Origin: Kitasatospora humi
Lineage (GTDB): Bacteria > Actinomycetota > Actinomycetes > Streptomycetales > Streptomycetaceae
Assembly: GCF_020907985.1 (NCBI RefSeq)
Contig: NZ_JAJJPA010000052.1
Location: forward strand, 1 to 42,460
DNA length: 42,460 nucleotides
Direction of reading: 5' to 3'
Both the position numbers and the translations under genes were made by a program. The notes beneath the pieces were generated by a model. The model had not been told where the DNA came from. It made no database searches and saw nothing but the letters and a program-made list of their open reading frames with translations. Shown piece after piece: positions 8,342-17,107 of this stretch (position 1 is its first letter; each line of letters opens with the position of its first letter).

Positions 8342-9550
8342 GTGTCGCAGCCACCACGCGCGTCCGCCGGTGCCGAGGCCGGCGTCGACGAGGCCCGGCT
8401 GGACGAGCTGCTCGCCGAGGCGCAGACTGCCCTGCCGGTCGAGCTGCCGGAGCTGGCGAACCGGTGCGGCTCCCTGCTCGGCCTGGACGCGGTACTGATC
8501 TACCTGGTCGACCTGCAACAACGGGTGCTCGTCCCCCTCGATGAGGCCTTGGAACGACTTCCGGTGGCCGGCTCCCCGGCCGGGTGGGCGTACCGCGCCG
8601 TCTCGCCGCGGGTGGTCGAGGCCGACGACGGCGTGACCGTCTGGCTGCCCCTGATCGACGGCGAGGACCGGCTGGGCGTGCTGGGGGTGCGATGCGCCTC
8701 GCCCGACGAGGTCCGGATGCGCCGCAGCCAGATGCTGGCCCATCTCTTCGCCATGCTCATCACCTCCAAGCGCACGTACAGCGACTGGCTCGCCGGCCTC
8801 ACCCGTACCGCGGCCATGCGGCTGCCCGCCGAAATGCTGCGAGCCTTCCTGCCGCCGCGCACCGTCGGCAGCAGCAGCTGCGTCTCGACCGCGGTCCTGG
8901 AACCGGCCTACGACATCGCCGGCGACGCCTACGACCACATGGTGGTCAAGGACGTGCTGCACACCATGATCCTCGACTCCATGGGCCACGATCTGACCGC
9001 CGGCCTGACCACGTCGGTCGCCATGGCGGCGGCACGCAACGCCCGCCGAGCCGGCGGCGACCTGGCCGACATCGCCGGATCCATCGACCAGGCGCTCGCC
9101 CAGTGGCAGCCCGACCAGTTCTGCACCGGCGTGCTGTGCCGGCTCGACGCGGACACCGGGGTGCTGCGCTGGATCAACTGCGGCCACCCGCCGCCGTTGC
9201 TGATCCGCGACGAGCGGGTGCTCCACGGCGTGCTGGACAGCCCTCCGCAGCCACCGCTCGGCCTGGCCCTCCAACTCGCCCCGGCAGCTCGCCAGGTGCA
9301 CGAGACGACCCTGGAACCGGGCGACCGCGTCCTGCTCTACACCGACGGTGTCGTCGAGGCACGCGACACGGACGGCGCGGAGTTCGGCCTCGACCGGTTC
9401 ACCGACTTCATCATCCGCTCCACTGCCACCGGCCAGCGCCCGTCCGAGGCGCTGCGCCTGCTCATCCACGACATCCTCGACCACCAGCGCAACCAACTGC
9501 GCGACGACGCCACCATCGTGCTCTTCGAACGGCGCCCGCAGCGCCGGTGA
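8342..9550 (+). CDS. PP2C/SpoIIE-type serine phosphatase with N-terminal GAF-like region
   Basis: About 402 residues. The N-terminal 160 residues resemble a degenerate GAF-type sensor; the C-terminal 220 form a SpoIIE/RsbU-type PP2C phosphatase. Metal-binding aspartates are in place in YDIAGDAYDH, LDSMGHDLTA, LLYTDGVVEARD and LRDDATIVLF, so the enzyme should be active. Such proteins dephosphorylate anti-sigma antagonists in partner-switching pathways; no antagonist or anti-sigma gene is present here, so the partner is unknown. The GTG at 8342 is chosen for the GGAAGGGG site eight bases upstream; in-frame starts at 8273 and 8333 are less well placed. It follows the MarR gene on the same strand after 112 bases. 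Confidence 0.85.
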   Translation: MSQPPRASAGAEAGVDEARLDELLAEAQTALPVELPELANRCGSLLGLDAVLIYLVDLQQRVLVPLDEALERLPVAGSPAGWAYRAVSPRVVEADDGVTVWLPLIDGEDRLGVLGVRCASPDEVRMRRSQMLAHLFAMLITSKRTYSDWLAGLTRTAAMRLPAEMLRAFLPPRTVGSSSCVSTAVLEPAYDIAGDAYDHMVVKDVLHTMILDSMGHDLTAGLTTSVAMAAARNARRAGGDLADIAGSIDQALAQWQPDQFCTGVLCRLDADTGVLRWINCGHPPPLLIRDERVLHGVLDSPPQPPLGLALQLAPAARQVHETTLEPGDRVLLYTDGVVEARDTDGAEFGLDRFTDFIIRSTATGQRPSEALRLLIHDILDHQRNQLRDDATIVLFERRPQRR

Positions 9551-9592
9551 CCCGTCGGGCTCGGGCCATCGACCGGCTGCCCGTCGCGGACC

Positions 9593-9889
9593 TCAGTCGA
9601 GTGGGTCTCGGTCCTCCGCGGTGCCGACGGCTTCCGGTGCCGTCGACGCGTCGGTGCCACGGAGTCGTCGAGTCATCAGACGACCTCGCACCGGAGAGCC
9701 GCACGCCTGACACAGTGGGGCGCCGCAGTCGCTGTAGGGAGGCATCACCGGCAGACCGTTCAGTCGGTAGTACTCCTGCACCTCGCCGCACGGCAGGTGG
9801 CACAGCCGCAGCTCGTACTCGCGTACCCACCGCTGATCGCATCGCGCGCAGATGAACTCGACTGTCTCGACGCCTGGTTCGACAACCAT
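9593..9889 (-). CDS. Small zinc-ribbon-like protein
   Basis: 98 residues, family not recognised. It carries CARC near the N-terminus, CHLPC in the middle, and CGAPLCQAC further on: enough Cys pairs for one or two zinc ribbons. The region between reads EYELRLCHLPCGEVQEYYRLNGLPVMPPYSDCG. The C-terminal 25 residues are low in structure. The ATG at 9889 has a GGAGGGG site seven bases upstream and is preferred to the frame start at 9925. Convergent with the phosphatase gene, 42 bases apart. A weak copy of the palindromic element lies about 43 bases upstream of the start. Confidence 0.65.
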   Translation of the reverse strand: MVVEPGVETVEFICARCDQRWVREYELRLCHLPCGEVQEYYRLNGLPVMPPYSDCGAPLCQACGSPVRGRLMTRRLRGTDASTAPEAVGTAEDRDPLD

Positions 9890-9931
9890 GTCGTGCCCCT
9901 CCGGACGAGCCGCCCGATCCCGCAAGGATTA

Positions 9932-9944
9932 TTGCACTAGCCAA
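9932..9944. promoter_or_regulatory. Weak operator-like copy before zinc-ribbon gene
   Basis: TTGCACTAGCCAA matches TTGCAT-N-ATGCAA with three differences in the arms. Position suits regulation of the minus-strand zinc-ribbon gene. Match is weak. Confidence 0.3.
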
Positions 9945-10137
9945 AAGTATGACGGTGCAAAAAGTCCCCCAAGGTTCGGTATGGCGCTCTCGCGATCATT
10001 CCTGTCCGACGGTCGGATCGTCGGGGGTGGAGGGGCAGGTTGACCGGGTGGAGTGCCTCAATGAGCTCGCCTTCGCGTAGGCCGCTATCTGCTCGGCCGG
10101 GCTGGGGGGGTGCTGCCCCGCCGTACTCCCGCTGTGC

Positions 10138-10314
10138 TCAAGGGCCGGCCTCCTCCGGGGTGGCGCGGGTCTGGGACTGTCGATGAGGGTGAACGTGCAG
10201 GTGCTCGCCGGCTGCGGCGGCACACGCCAGGCGTTCGCGCAGGGTGGGCAGGTCGACGGTTTCCGTCGCGGTCGGCATGCCGGCCTGATCGTAAGTGGTG
10301 ATCACGAAGTACAT
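10138..10314 (-). CDS. Small hypothetical protein
   Basis: 58 residues beginning MYFVITTYDQAGMPTATETV, then DLPTLRERLACAAAAGEHLHVH. The pattern (a beta strand, a short loop, then a helix) looks like real protein, and a GGAAG site lies about ten bases before the ATG. The 250 bases upstream remain open in the same frame but are not protein-like. I do not recognise a family. Confidence 0.45.
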   Translation of the reverse strand: MYFVITTYDQAGMPTATETVDLPTLRERLACAAAAGEHLHVHPHRQSQTRATPEEAGP

Positions 10315-11119
10315 GGCAGCTCGCTTCCGTGCGAACGGCAGGGGCAGGATTACGCGCTCCGCGTCCACGGAGGGGGTGCGCGGGCGGCGCCGCTTGGGCG
10401 CTGTGGTGCCGGGTGCGTCAACCTGTCGCCCATAGGCCGAAACCCTCATCCCGTCGAGCTTGCCCGCCAGGGGGAAGGCTTCGGCCGCGGCGGTCCGGTG
10501 GATGCCCGTGGGCCGGCTCGACGGCGGGCCTCGGTCGGTGGCCATCAGTGGTGGACGGAGCAAGTCGGGTGCCGCTGGACTCGGGTCACATGGACCAATT
10601 GTCCCCGAACATTTTGCATAGTGCAACAATGGGTGGAAGGTCGGCCGACGGCCCGTCAGGATTGGTCGCGGCGGGCGGAAAAGGAATGGCGCCGTGGGTC
10701 TCGGGGCGGCTTGGCGCCTGCGGCTCGTCCCCGCTCGGTCCCTCGGTCGTGCTCGGCGGCGTGGCCGTGCTCGCGCGCGAGGCCCTGGGTGCGGGTGTGC
10801 GGCAGGTGGGTGAACGTCACGACGGTTCACCGGCCCGGCCCGGCCCGGCCCACCGTGGCCGTGGTCCTGTGGCCGCTGATGGCCGTCCCGCCGGACCTTC
10901 GGCGCGGTGGGGCGCCGGTCGCGGACACGGGCTGCCCGTGTGTTCGTCTTCCATGTGGGCGATCCTGGAGTGGAGCGGCCCAAGCCGCGAAGTCGTGCCG
11001 GTGCGGCTCGGAGCGAGGGCCACCGGCTCAGAGGGTGGCGGGCCGTCGTGCCCGATCGCGGGCCGCGACACGGGTGGCGCAGCACGTGACCGGCGATCCG
11101 AGCGGAGGTCATTCGGCTG
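10315..11119. other. 805-base stretch without a recognisable gene
   Basis: Long open frames exist on both strands, but all are Arg/Pro/Gly-rich and contain no motif I recognise, as expected for shadow frames at this GC content. The only structured element noticed is the operator-like palindrome at 10614. Confidence 0.6.
10614..10626. promoter_or_regulatory. Orphan operator-like palindrome
   Basis: TTGCATAGTGCAA has one mismatch in the 6-1-6 palindrome and matches the copies near the ClC genes. It is 300 bases from the nearest start on the minus strand and 490 from nuoD on the plus strand, so its target gene is unclear or lost. Confidence 0.5.
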
Positions 11120-12451
11120 ATGAGCGGCAGTGAGCACGAGTCGGCAGGAGCGCGGGACACGACCGAGGGCCGCGTCTACACCGTCACCGGGGGCGACTGG
11201 GGCGAGGTGGTGGACGCCGTCGCCCGGGTGGACGACGAGCGGATCATCGTCAACATGGGTCCGCAGCACCCGTCCACCCACGGCGTGCTGCGCCTGGTCC
11301 TGGAGATCGACGGCGAGACCGTGAAGCAGGCCCGCTGCGGTATCGGCTACCTGCACACCGGCATCGAGAAGAACATGGAGTTCCGCAACTGGGTGCAGGG
11401 CACAACCTTCGTGACCCGGATGGACTACCTGATGCCGCTGTTCAACGAGACCGCCTACTGCCTGGCGGTGGAGAGGCTGCTCGGGATCACCGAGCAGGTC
11501 CCGGACCGGGCGAGCGTGATCCGGGTGCTGATGATGGAGCTCAACCGGATCTCCTCGCACCTGGTGGCGCTGGCGGCCGGCGGGATGGAGATCGGCTCCA
11601 CCACGCTCATGGTCTACGGTTTCCGTGACCGTGAGGTCATCCTGGACGTCTTCGAGCTGGTGACGGGCCTGCGGATGAACCATGGCTACGTCCGGCCGGG
11701 CGGCCTGGTGCAGGACCTGCCCCCGGGTGCGATGGACCAGATCCGCGAGGCGATCAAGTTGCTGCGCTCGCGGATGCCGGAGTACGACAAGCTCGCCACC
11801 GCCAATCCGGCCTTCAAGGCACGGCTGGTCGACGTCGGTTTCCTCGACCTGGCCGGCTGCCTGGCGCTCGGCGCCACCGGCCCGATCCTGCGGGCCACCG
11901 GCCTGCCGCACGACCTGCGCAAGAGCGACCCGTACTGCGGCTACGAGAACTACGAGTTCGAGGTAGCGGTGGCCGACACCGCTGACTCCTACGGCCGGTT
12001 CCTGATCCGGCTGGAGGAGATGCGCCAGTCGCTGCGGATCGTCGAGCAGTGCCTGGACAGGCTGGCCCCCGGCCCGGTCATGGTGGGCGACAAGAAGATC
12101 GCCTGGCCCGCCCAACTGGCCGTCGGCCCGGACGGGTTGGGCAACTCGCTCGACCACATCCGAAAGATCATGGGTGAGTCCATGGAGGCGCTGATCCACC
12201 ACTTCAAGCTGGTGACGGAGGGCTTCCGGGTTCCGGTCGGCCAGGCGTATGCGGCGGTCGAGTCAGCCAGGGGTGAGCTGGGCGTGCACGTCGTCTCCGA
12301 CGGCGGCACGCGACCGTACCGGGTGCACTTCCGCGACCCGAGCTTCACCAACCTGCAGACGATGGCCGCGATGTGCGAGGGCGGGCAGGTCGCGGACGTC
12401 ATCGTCGCGGTGGCAAGCATCGACCCGGTGATGGGAGGCGTGGACCGGTGA
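11120..12451 (+). CDS. nuoD: NADH-quinone oxidoreductase subunit D (orphan copy)
   Basis: 443 residues, full length for the 49-kDa/NuoD subunit of respiratory complex I, which helps form the quinone-reduction site in the peripheral arm. The family signatures are clear: MGPQHPSTHGVLRLVLE near residue 48, GYLHTGIEKNMEFR, and the C-terminal CEGGQVADVIVAVASIDPVMGGVDR. A site of GGAGG lies 11 bases before the ATG. No other nuo gene is next to it: upstream 800 bases lack a gene and downstream lies a broken unrelated gene. Streptomycetes commonly keep a full 14-gene nuo operon plus extra partial sets, so this is probably a secondary copy. Whether it joins a complex cannot be told. Confidence 0.93.
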   Translation: MSGSEHESAGARDTTEGRVYTVTGGDWGEVVDAVARVDDERIIVNMGPQHPSTHGVLRLVLEIDGETVKQARCGIGYLHTGIEKNMEFRNWVQGTTFVTRMDYLMPLFNETAYCLAVERLLGITEQVPDRASVIRVLMMELNRISSHLVALAAGGMEIGSTTLMVYGFRDREVILDVFELVTGLRMNHGYVRPGGLVQDLPPGAMDQIREAIKLLRSRMPEYDKLATANPAFKARLVDVGFLDLAGCLALGATGPILRATGLPHDLRKSDPYCGYENYEFEVAVADTADSYGRFLIRLEEMRQSLRIVEQCLDRLAPGPVMVGDKKIAWPAQLAVGPDGLGNSLDHIRKIMGESMEALIHHFKLVTEGFRVPVGQAYAAVESARGELGVHVVSDGGTRPYRVHFRDPSFTNLQTMAAMCEGGQVADVIVAVASIDPVMGGVDR

Positions 12452-12833
12452 GAGCAGCCGCACCGCGGACACACTGCGGGGCAGTCCGAGGCAAGGCGAG
12501 ACGGCGACGCCGGCGGTTCGCGCCCATGGGACGCGGGCACGGATACGGATCCGGGTTCGGCGCGGCACTGGGATGCCTCGCTCACCAGCCGCGTGCCAGC
12601 GCGCTGCGGGCCTTCGGGACGAGGGTTGTCGCCGGCCACGACTCGGACAGGACGTCATCTGCGTCGGCTCCGGTACGGGGTGCCTGTCCCCGGCGCTCTG
12701 GTGGGCTCAGGTGGTGAACGCAAGCCCTGCTGCGGCGTGTGCGCGCTCTGGTGCAACGGCGGCGAGCGCTGCACACTGACGGGGCGACAGCAGCCCGGGT
12801 AGCGCACGCACGACCGTCAGCAGGGGGATGCCG
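12452..12833. other. Intergenic stretch after nuoD
   Basis: 380 bases with no frame I can support on either strand. No second nuo gene or relic of one is seen here. Confidence 0.55.
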
Positions 12834-13882
12834 ATGGAGTACGTACCGATCCTGCGTGGCAAAGCGGGCGAGTTCATCGCCCTGCGCAACACCAGTGCCG
12901 ACGTGCAAGCACACATCCGCCCGCTCCTCGAAGTCCACCCCGACCAGCGCCTGGCCGACGTCGTGCGGACCTTCGCCAGACACCCGGCGAGCACCTGCCG
13001 GGCAACCTCACCGTGACCGTCGACTGCGGGCAACTCTGGCAGCACGGCGTCGTGGGAACCGGCTTCCGCGGCCACGCCATGCGCTGGCTCAGCGACGCCT
13101 TCGGCGACTGGCTCCACACGCTCATCCCCGCATTCCGCACCACCGATCCGGCCGGCTCCCTTGACGAGATACGCCAGGCCCAGCTCGCCCATGGCGCGGG
13201 AGGTTGCCTGCGCATCGACCTGCACCACCTACCCGACGGCCCCCGGGCAATGACCGAAGACGTGCTCGATGCCCTTGCAGCCGTCGCGCTCGAGCCGCAG
13301 GACACCGACCTTCTCCTTGACGCCGGCTACCTCCCCGACACAGACACGGTCACTGCCCTCGTCCCACGAGCACTCGAGGTCCTGACCTGGGCACGCACAC
13401 TGTCCTGGCGTCACATCGCCCTCGCCGGAGGGGCGTTCCCCCCGACACTGCGCCGCGTCACACCCCACGTCCTGACCGCTCTGCGCCGCTACGACCTGGA
13501 CCTCTGGGAACACGTCGCCCGACGATCCGCAGGCCCGCCGCCCGATTTCGGCGATCACGGCGTCACACACCCCGACCCGCCGGCCGCTGTCCGCGTGCGA
13601 GCCGCCCCGGCCAACCTGCGCTACACCAGCGGCCGCCACTGGCACGTCGTCCGGGCCGTCGGCACGGCAGGCGTCGACACGCTTCGGCTGTGTCGCCAAC
13701 TCACCCAGGCCGACGTCTGGCGCGACAGTCACACCGACCTGTCCTGGGGAGACGGTGAAATCCGAATCCGAGCCGTTGGTCTCGCGGACGGCCCCGGGGG
13801 CCCGAGCCAGCGGCGTGCCTGGGAGACCTCCCACCATCTCGCCGCTGTCACCCGGTCCATCGCAGAGCGGGGTAGGCCCTGA
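12834..13882 (+). pseudogene. Beta_protein-family (T4 beta-like) protein, frameshifted
   Basis: Resembles the Beta_protein family (phage T4 beta-like), about 350 residues, common in Streptomyces and of unknown function. The start MEYVPILRGKAGEFIALRNT is typical and follows a GGGGG site. The frame ends at 13016 after FARHP. The next frame (from about 12977) reads GEHLPGNLTVTVDCGQLW and runs to 13882, including YTSGRHWHVV and the terminal WETSHHLAAV that mark the family's end. Joining them near 12980 gives one continuous protein, so a single frameshift separates the halves. A GTG at 13013 overlapping the first stop could start the second half, but that would omit conserved residues. Either a real mutation or a base-call error; lineage comparison would decide. 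Confidence 0.72.
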
Positions 13883-14318
13883 TGGTGCCGCTTGCGCGTG
13901 GGGTGCCGCCGCCGGACGCGGTCCATGGGTCTCTCGCTCAGCCGTGGGCTCCCCGCACGCCCCTTGCTCCTTCCGTTCCGGGCATGACGAGAACGAGCAG
14001 GAAGAAAGCGGTCGGAGACGGCCTGGTGGCGAGCGTGCGGGTCGCCCTTGCGGTGGCGCTGCTGGGCACGGGGGAGTGGCCGGACGGCTGGCGCCGACGG
14101 GTGGGTCACGGCCTGGCCGGGCCGAGCGGCAACTGGTGGGTCGTCGGCCGCGGACCGTCTGCACCGTCATCGCGGAGGGCGGGGAGCGGCTCGCGGCCTG
14201 GTTGCACGAGCCCGGCGACGGCCCGGTGCTGGAGGGAGTGCGAACAACTGAATGGCACGGAAGTGGCCGACGGTCGCCTCGCCGCACGAGGAGACGACCG
14301 TCGCCGGTGTGGCCCCGA
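13883..14318. other. Gap between Beta_protein and PEBP genes
   Basis: 435 bases between convergent genes. One plus-strand frame reads a protein-like stretch (TVCTVIAEGGERLAAWLHEP, about 14156-14215) that may be a relic of a lost gene. I cannot name a family. Confidence 0.35.
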
Positions 14319-14864
14319 CTACGAGCGCGGCTCGCCGGTCGGCGCCATGACCGCCCGGGCCAGGACGTGGTCCCGGATGACGAAGTGGAGCAGGGCGAGC
14401 GTGGACTGCTCGTTGACGCCGAGGCTGCGGACGGACTCCACGTCCAGCGCGTGCACGGCGGTGTAGTAGTGGTGCAGTCCGGTGCCTGCGGCCGGGGCGG
14501 CGCCGATGTAGCCGACGGTGCTGGCGTCGTTCTTCAACTGGAACGCCGCGCCGGGCAACTTCGCGTCGGGGGAACCGGAGCGGGCGGGTAGTTCGGTTAC
14601 GTCGCCGGGCAGGTCGACCAGGCCCCAGTGCCAGAAGCCGCTGGGGGTGGGGGCGTCGGGGTCGATGATCGTCACGGCGAAGCTCTTCGTGCCGGCCGGG
14701 GCGCCGGACCAGGACAGCTGCGGTGAGGCGTCCTCACCGCCGGGGACGCCGAACAGGCCGCTGTAGTGCTGGTCGGCGTACGGTGCACCGTCCTCGCTGT
14801 CCGCACTCGTCACTGCGAACGATGCCATGCCCGGGTCGAGCTTGGCATAGGGGTTCACGGACAT
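14319..14864 (-). CDS. YbhB/YbcL-family Raf kinase inhibitor-like protein (PEBP)
   Basis: 181 residues of the phosphatidylethanolamine-binding protein superfamily. The ligand-pocket motifs are present: ASPQLSWSGAPAGTKSFAV, IIDPDAPTPSGFWHWGLVDL and HHYYTAVHALDV near the C-terminus. Bacterial members are cytosolic or periplasmic and have no settled role; no signal peptide is seen here. The ATG at 14864 has an ideal GGAGG site five bases upstream and is preferred to the frame start at 14978. The last 50 codons are duplicated in opposite orientation at 15226-15380. Confidence 0.88.
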   Translation of the reverse strand: MSVNPYAKLDPGMASFAVTSADSEDGAPYADQHYSGLFGVPGGEDASPQLSWSGAPAGTKSFAVTIIDPDAPTPSGFWHWGLVDLPGDVTELPARSGSPDAKLPGAAFQLKNDASTVGYIGAAPAAGTGLHHYYTAVHALDVESVRSLGVNEQSTLALLHFVIRDHVLARAVMAPTGEPRS

Positions 14865-15225
14865 GTCTGCCTCCGTACGCGCCTCACCGGCCCCGGAGGG
14901 CGCGGGACTGGTGGTTGCGGCGCGCCCTGTATTCGAACGCCGTCGCCTGACACCAGTCAGGGCCGGCCGCGTCCGCAACGCAAGCAGACCTGCGCCGATC
15001 GGGCCCGAGCCTGTCTCGGACGCTGCTGCTCAGGCCTGCCGTCCGTGATGGCGTGGCCGGCATCCGCCGCGTCCACATACGGAGCAGGCCGTCGGCTCCT
15101 CGGCGTCGGCCGAACGCGTCATGGAGGATCAGCGACGCGGCGGATGAAGCGGGCGTGCTCGAACCGGTCCCACTCGTCGCGGTCGTCCTCCTCGTCCGGA
15201 TACTCGCCCCGAGGCGAGCAGTGCG
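14865..15225. other. Spacer between the PEBP gene and its inverted partial copy
   Basis: 360 bases. A minus-strand frame ending at the stop 15119-15121 reads an acidic stretch (GEYPDEEDDRDEWDRFEHAR) that looks coding and abuts the inverted PEBP fragment. No start or family is recognised, so it may be the tail of another disrupted gene. Confidence 0.35.
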
Positions 15226-15380
15226 GCGGCGACTACACGGCCGTGCACGCGCTGGACGTGGAGTCGGTACGCGCGCTGGGCGTCACCGAGCAGTCCACGA
15301 TCGCCCTGCTGCATTTCGTCATCCGGGGCCACGTGCTGGCCCGAGCGGTCATGGCCCCCACCGGTGAACCGCGCTCGTAG
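15226..15380 (+). pseudogene. Inverted partial duplicate of the PEBP gene 3' end
   Basis: The last about 50 codons of a YbhB/YbcL protein, in frame to a TAG at 15378-15380. It reads YTAVHALDVESVRALGVTEQ and continues to APTGEPRS, almost identical to the end of the complete gene at 14319-14864 but on the other strand. Differences such as SVRALGVTEQ versus SVRSLGVNEQ show it is an aged copy rather than an assembly duplicate. Similarity stops close to the stop codon and just before the YTAVH motif. Confidence 0.8.
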
Positions 15381-15695
15381 CCGATCCATGTGGCCGCCTC
15401 CCACCGGCCGTGGGGAGCAAGATCGGTACGCACCCTGACAGTGGAGGACGTAGATCGGCGTAGCTCGGTGGCCTGCCCCTCAATCAGGCTGACGCCTCGG
15501 TCGTCCTCCGTGGAAATCGTTGGCCGTCCGGCATGATTCGCCTACAGTCGCAGCGCCGGAGCCGCCGCCGTCCTCCTGGTGCTGGTCTGCGCCGCCCTGT
15601 GGCCGGACATCGGCAGCCCCGCCTGCCACGGCCAGCGCGGTGAGGCACAGGACGGTGCCGAGCACACCGGGGCGCTCACGACGGACCACGGGCCG
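15381..15695. other. Gap without supported gene
   Basis: 315 bases. A short hydrophobic stretch on the plus strand (AAAVLLVLVCAALWPD, about 15555-15605) resembles a signal-peptide relic, but no complete gene is present. Confidence 0.3.
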
Positions 15696-16205
15696 TCAAA
15701 AACGCCGCCCGGGATCGGGCGCCAGGCGGCCGAGCATTTGGATCACGGTGATCTGCCGCTGCTTGTCGCCGGTCACCGCACTGAGGGCAGCCGCCCCCCG
15801 CTCGTCCACGGCGTCCTCCGGCTCGGTCAGGCCCAACCGGACCAGGTCGACCGCGTACTCGCGGCACCGGCCGTGCTCCGCCGCCGCCCGCACCGCTTCG
15901 ACGTGGTCGATCCGGCCGGGGTCCTGGGCCCGCAGCAGCGCCGGCGTCGGCGGCGGGCCCAGCACCTGCTCGATCCACCCTGAAACGGCCTCCCGCGAGC
16001 AGCCCCGCTCCAGCTCGGACGCCGCCGCAGCGGCGAGCGCCAGGCGGATGACGAGTGTCGCGAACCAGGTAGCGGCCTGGTCCGGCGGGGTGGCGGAGCC
16101 GTCCGGCGGCATCACGGCCCGGTACAGCGCGGCCAGGTCATCAGCGTGCACGGCGGCGGTGACCGCGCTGGTGGCACTGGCAATGGCGCTCTGGTCCTTG
16201 GTCAC
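15696..16205 (-). CDS. Hypothetical alpha-helical protein
   Basis: 169 residues starting at a GTG (VTKDQSAIASATSAVTAAVH) with an AAAGG site six bases upstream. The composition is Ala-rich and helical, with segments LIRLALAAAAASELERGCSR and DAVDERGAAALSAVTGDKQR; no membrane segment is long enough to be certain. I do not recognise the family. Codon use looks genuine. It is divergent from the integrase relic and has no obvious partner. Confidence 0.55.
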   Translation of the reverse strand: MTKDQSAIASATSAVTAAVHADDLAALYRAVMPPDGSATPPDQAATWFATLVIRLALAAAAASELERGCSREAVSGWIEQVLGPPPTPALLRAQDPGRIDHVEAVRAAAEHGRCREYAVDLVRLGLTEPEDAVDERGAAALSAVTGDKQRQITVIQMLGRLAPDPGRRF

Positions 16206-16434
16206 GTCTGCCTTTCTACCCACGTCGCGGGAGGTCGCCAACTTACCGCCGCCGCACGGGGGAGCGGTGCGGATCGCCCATCTTTTCACCTCCGAGGGGG
16301 ACTTGCCCTTGACACACGCGAAGGGATATCCAGGTCGCCTGGCTCGGCCGAGTATCCCGTCTTCGGGGGCGGCCGGTCAGACGAGACGGCTCCGGTCCGG
16401 CCGGCGGGGCGCTGCGGCCCCTGCCACATGGGAA

Positions 16435-17107
16435 TCAAGCGGTCGCAGGCTCGAATCCTGTCGTCCCAACTGTGAAGTCGGCTGCGAGAGCGGATACTTG
16501 GGATACCAGGTGCCCCTTTTTCGGTTGCTGTGTCAGCTGGTGGTCGCATGGTGGTCGCCGGGCCACATCGGCCATTCCGCTGCCGGTTCATTTGTTCGTG
16601 CCTGCTGATAGGCGGGCAGTTGCCGATGGGGGCGTGGGCGTTGGCGCCAGGAGAGCTGGGCGTGGCAGGCGGGGCGTCCGTGGACGGCGCGGTCGGCGTT
16701 GCCGAGGAGCCAGGCGACGGCACCCGGCGACGGCGACGACGGCCGCGCGGGCGGCAAGGCGGGTGAGGTCGGCGTAGATGTTCGCGCTGGTCGACAGGGT
16801 GCGGTGGCGCAGGGTTTGGAGGTGATCGGCAGGTGGACGCTGGCGGCCTCGGGAAGCTGGTCATGAGGTGGCGTAGGTCGTGGAGGGCGATGCGGGGGAC
16901 ACCGGCCCTGTCGCGGAGCAGGTGGAAGCGGTCGGGGATGTTCTTGGGGTGCAGGAGGCGGCTGTGGCGGTGGAAGACGTAGCCGCCGCTGTCGGTGATG
17001 GTGCCGATGGCGCGGGTGTCGGCGCGGGCGTCGAGGGCTGAAGTGACGCGGTAGGGCGGCCAATGACCTGCGGGGCTCCCGAGAGGGTCGTTGAGATAGT
17101 TGATCAT
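16435..17107 (-). pseudogene. Tyrosine integrase relic
   Basis: C-terminal part of an actinobacterial phage/ICE-type tyrosine recombinase broken by frameshifts. One frame reads GYVFHRHSRLLHPKNIPDRF then IALHDLRHLMTS, the HxLR catalytic box. A second frame picks up with LRHRTLSTSANIYADLTRLA, the segment around the catalytic Tyr. A third frame ends VGTTGFEPATA at a TGA (16435-16437). TGFEP tails are typical of integrases whose last codons run over the tRNA attachment site, which is exactly where this one ends. No excisionase, replication or transfer genes remain nearby, so the element has been lost or deleted around it. Confidence 0.75.
16441..16470 (+). other. tRNA 3'-end fragment / attachment site
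   Basis: The 30 bases read like the T arm and 3' acceptor strand of a tRNA: stem GCAGG, loop CTCGAAT, stem CCTGT, then CGTCCCA. No 5' half of a tRNA is found in the preceding 75 bases, so this is a fragment, as left at one end of an integrated element. It overlaps the last codons of the integrase relic on the other strand. The parent tRNA cannot be named from this piece. Confidence 0.55.

Noticed and set aside
10183..11133. A long plus-strand frame before nuoD
   Set aside because: Arg/Gly/Pro-rich, with no motif, and overlapped by equally long frames on the minus strand; no ribosome site or domain supports it.
13013..13882. Independent gene starting at the GTG at 13013
   Set aside because: Conserved Beta_protein residues continue upstream in the same frame to about 12977, so the second half is better read as part of a frameshifted gene.
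16395..16471. A complete tRNA gene
   Set aside because: Only the T arm and 3' acceptor strand are present; no matching 5' acceptor strand, D arm or anticodon arm is found in the preceding bases.
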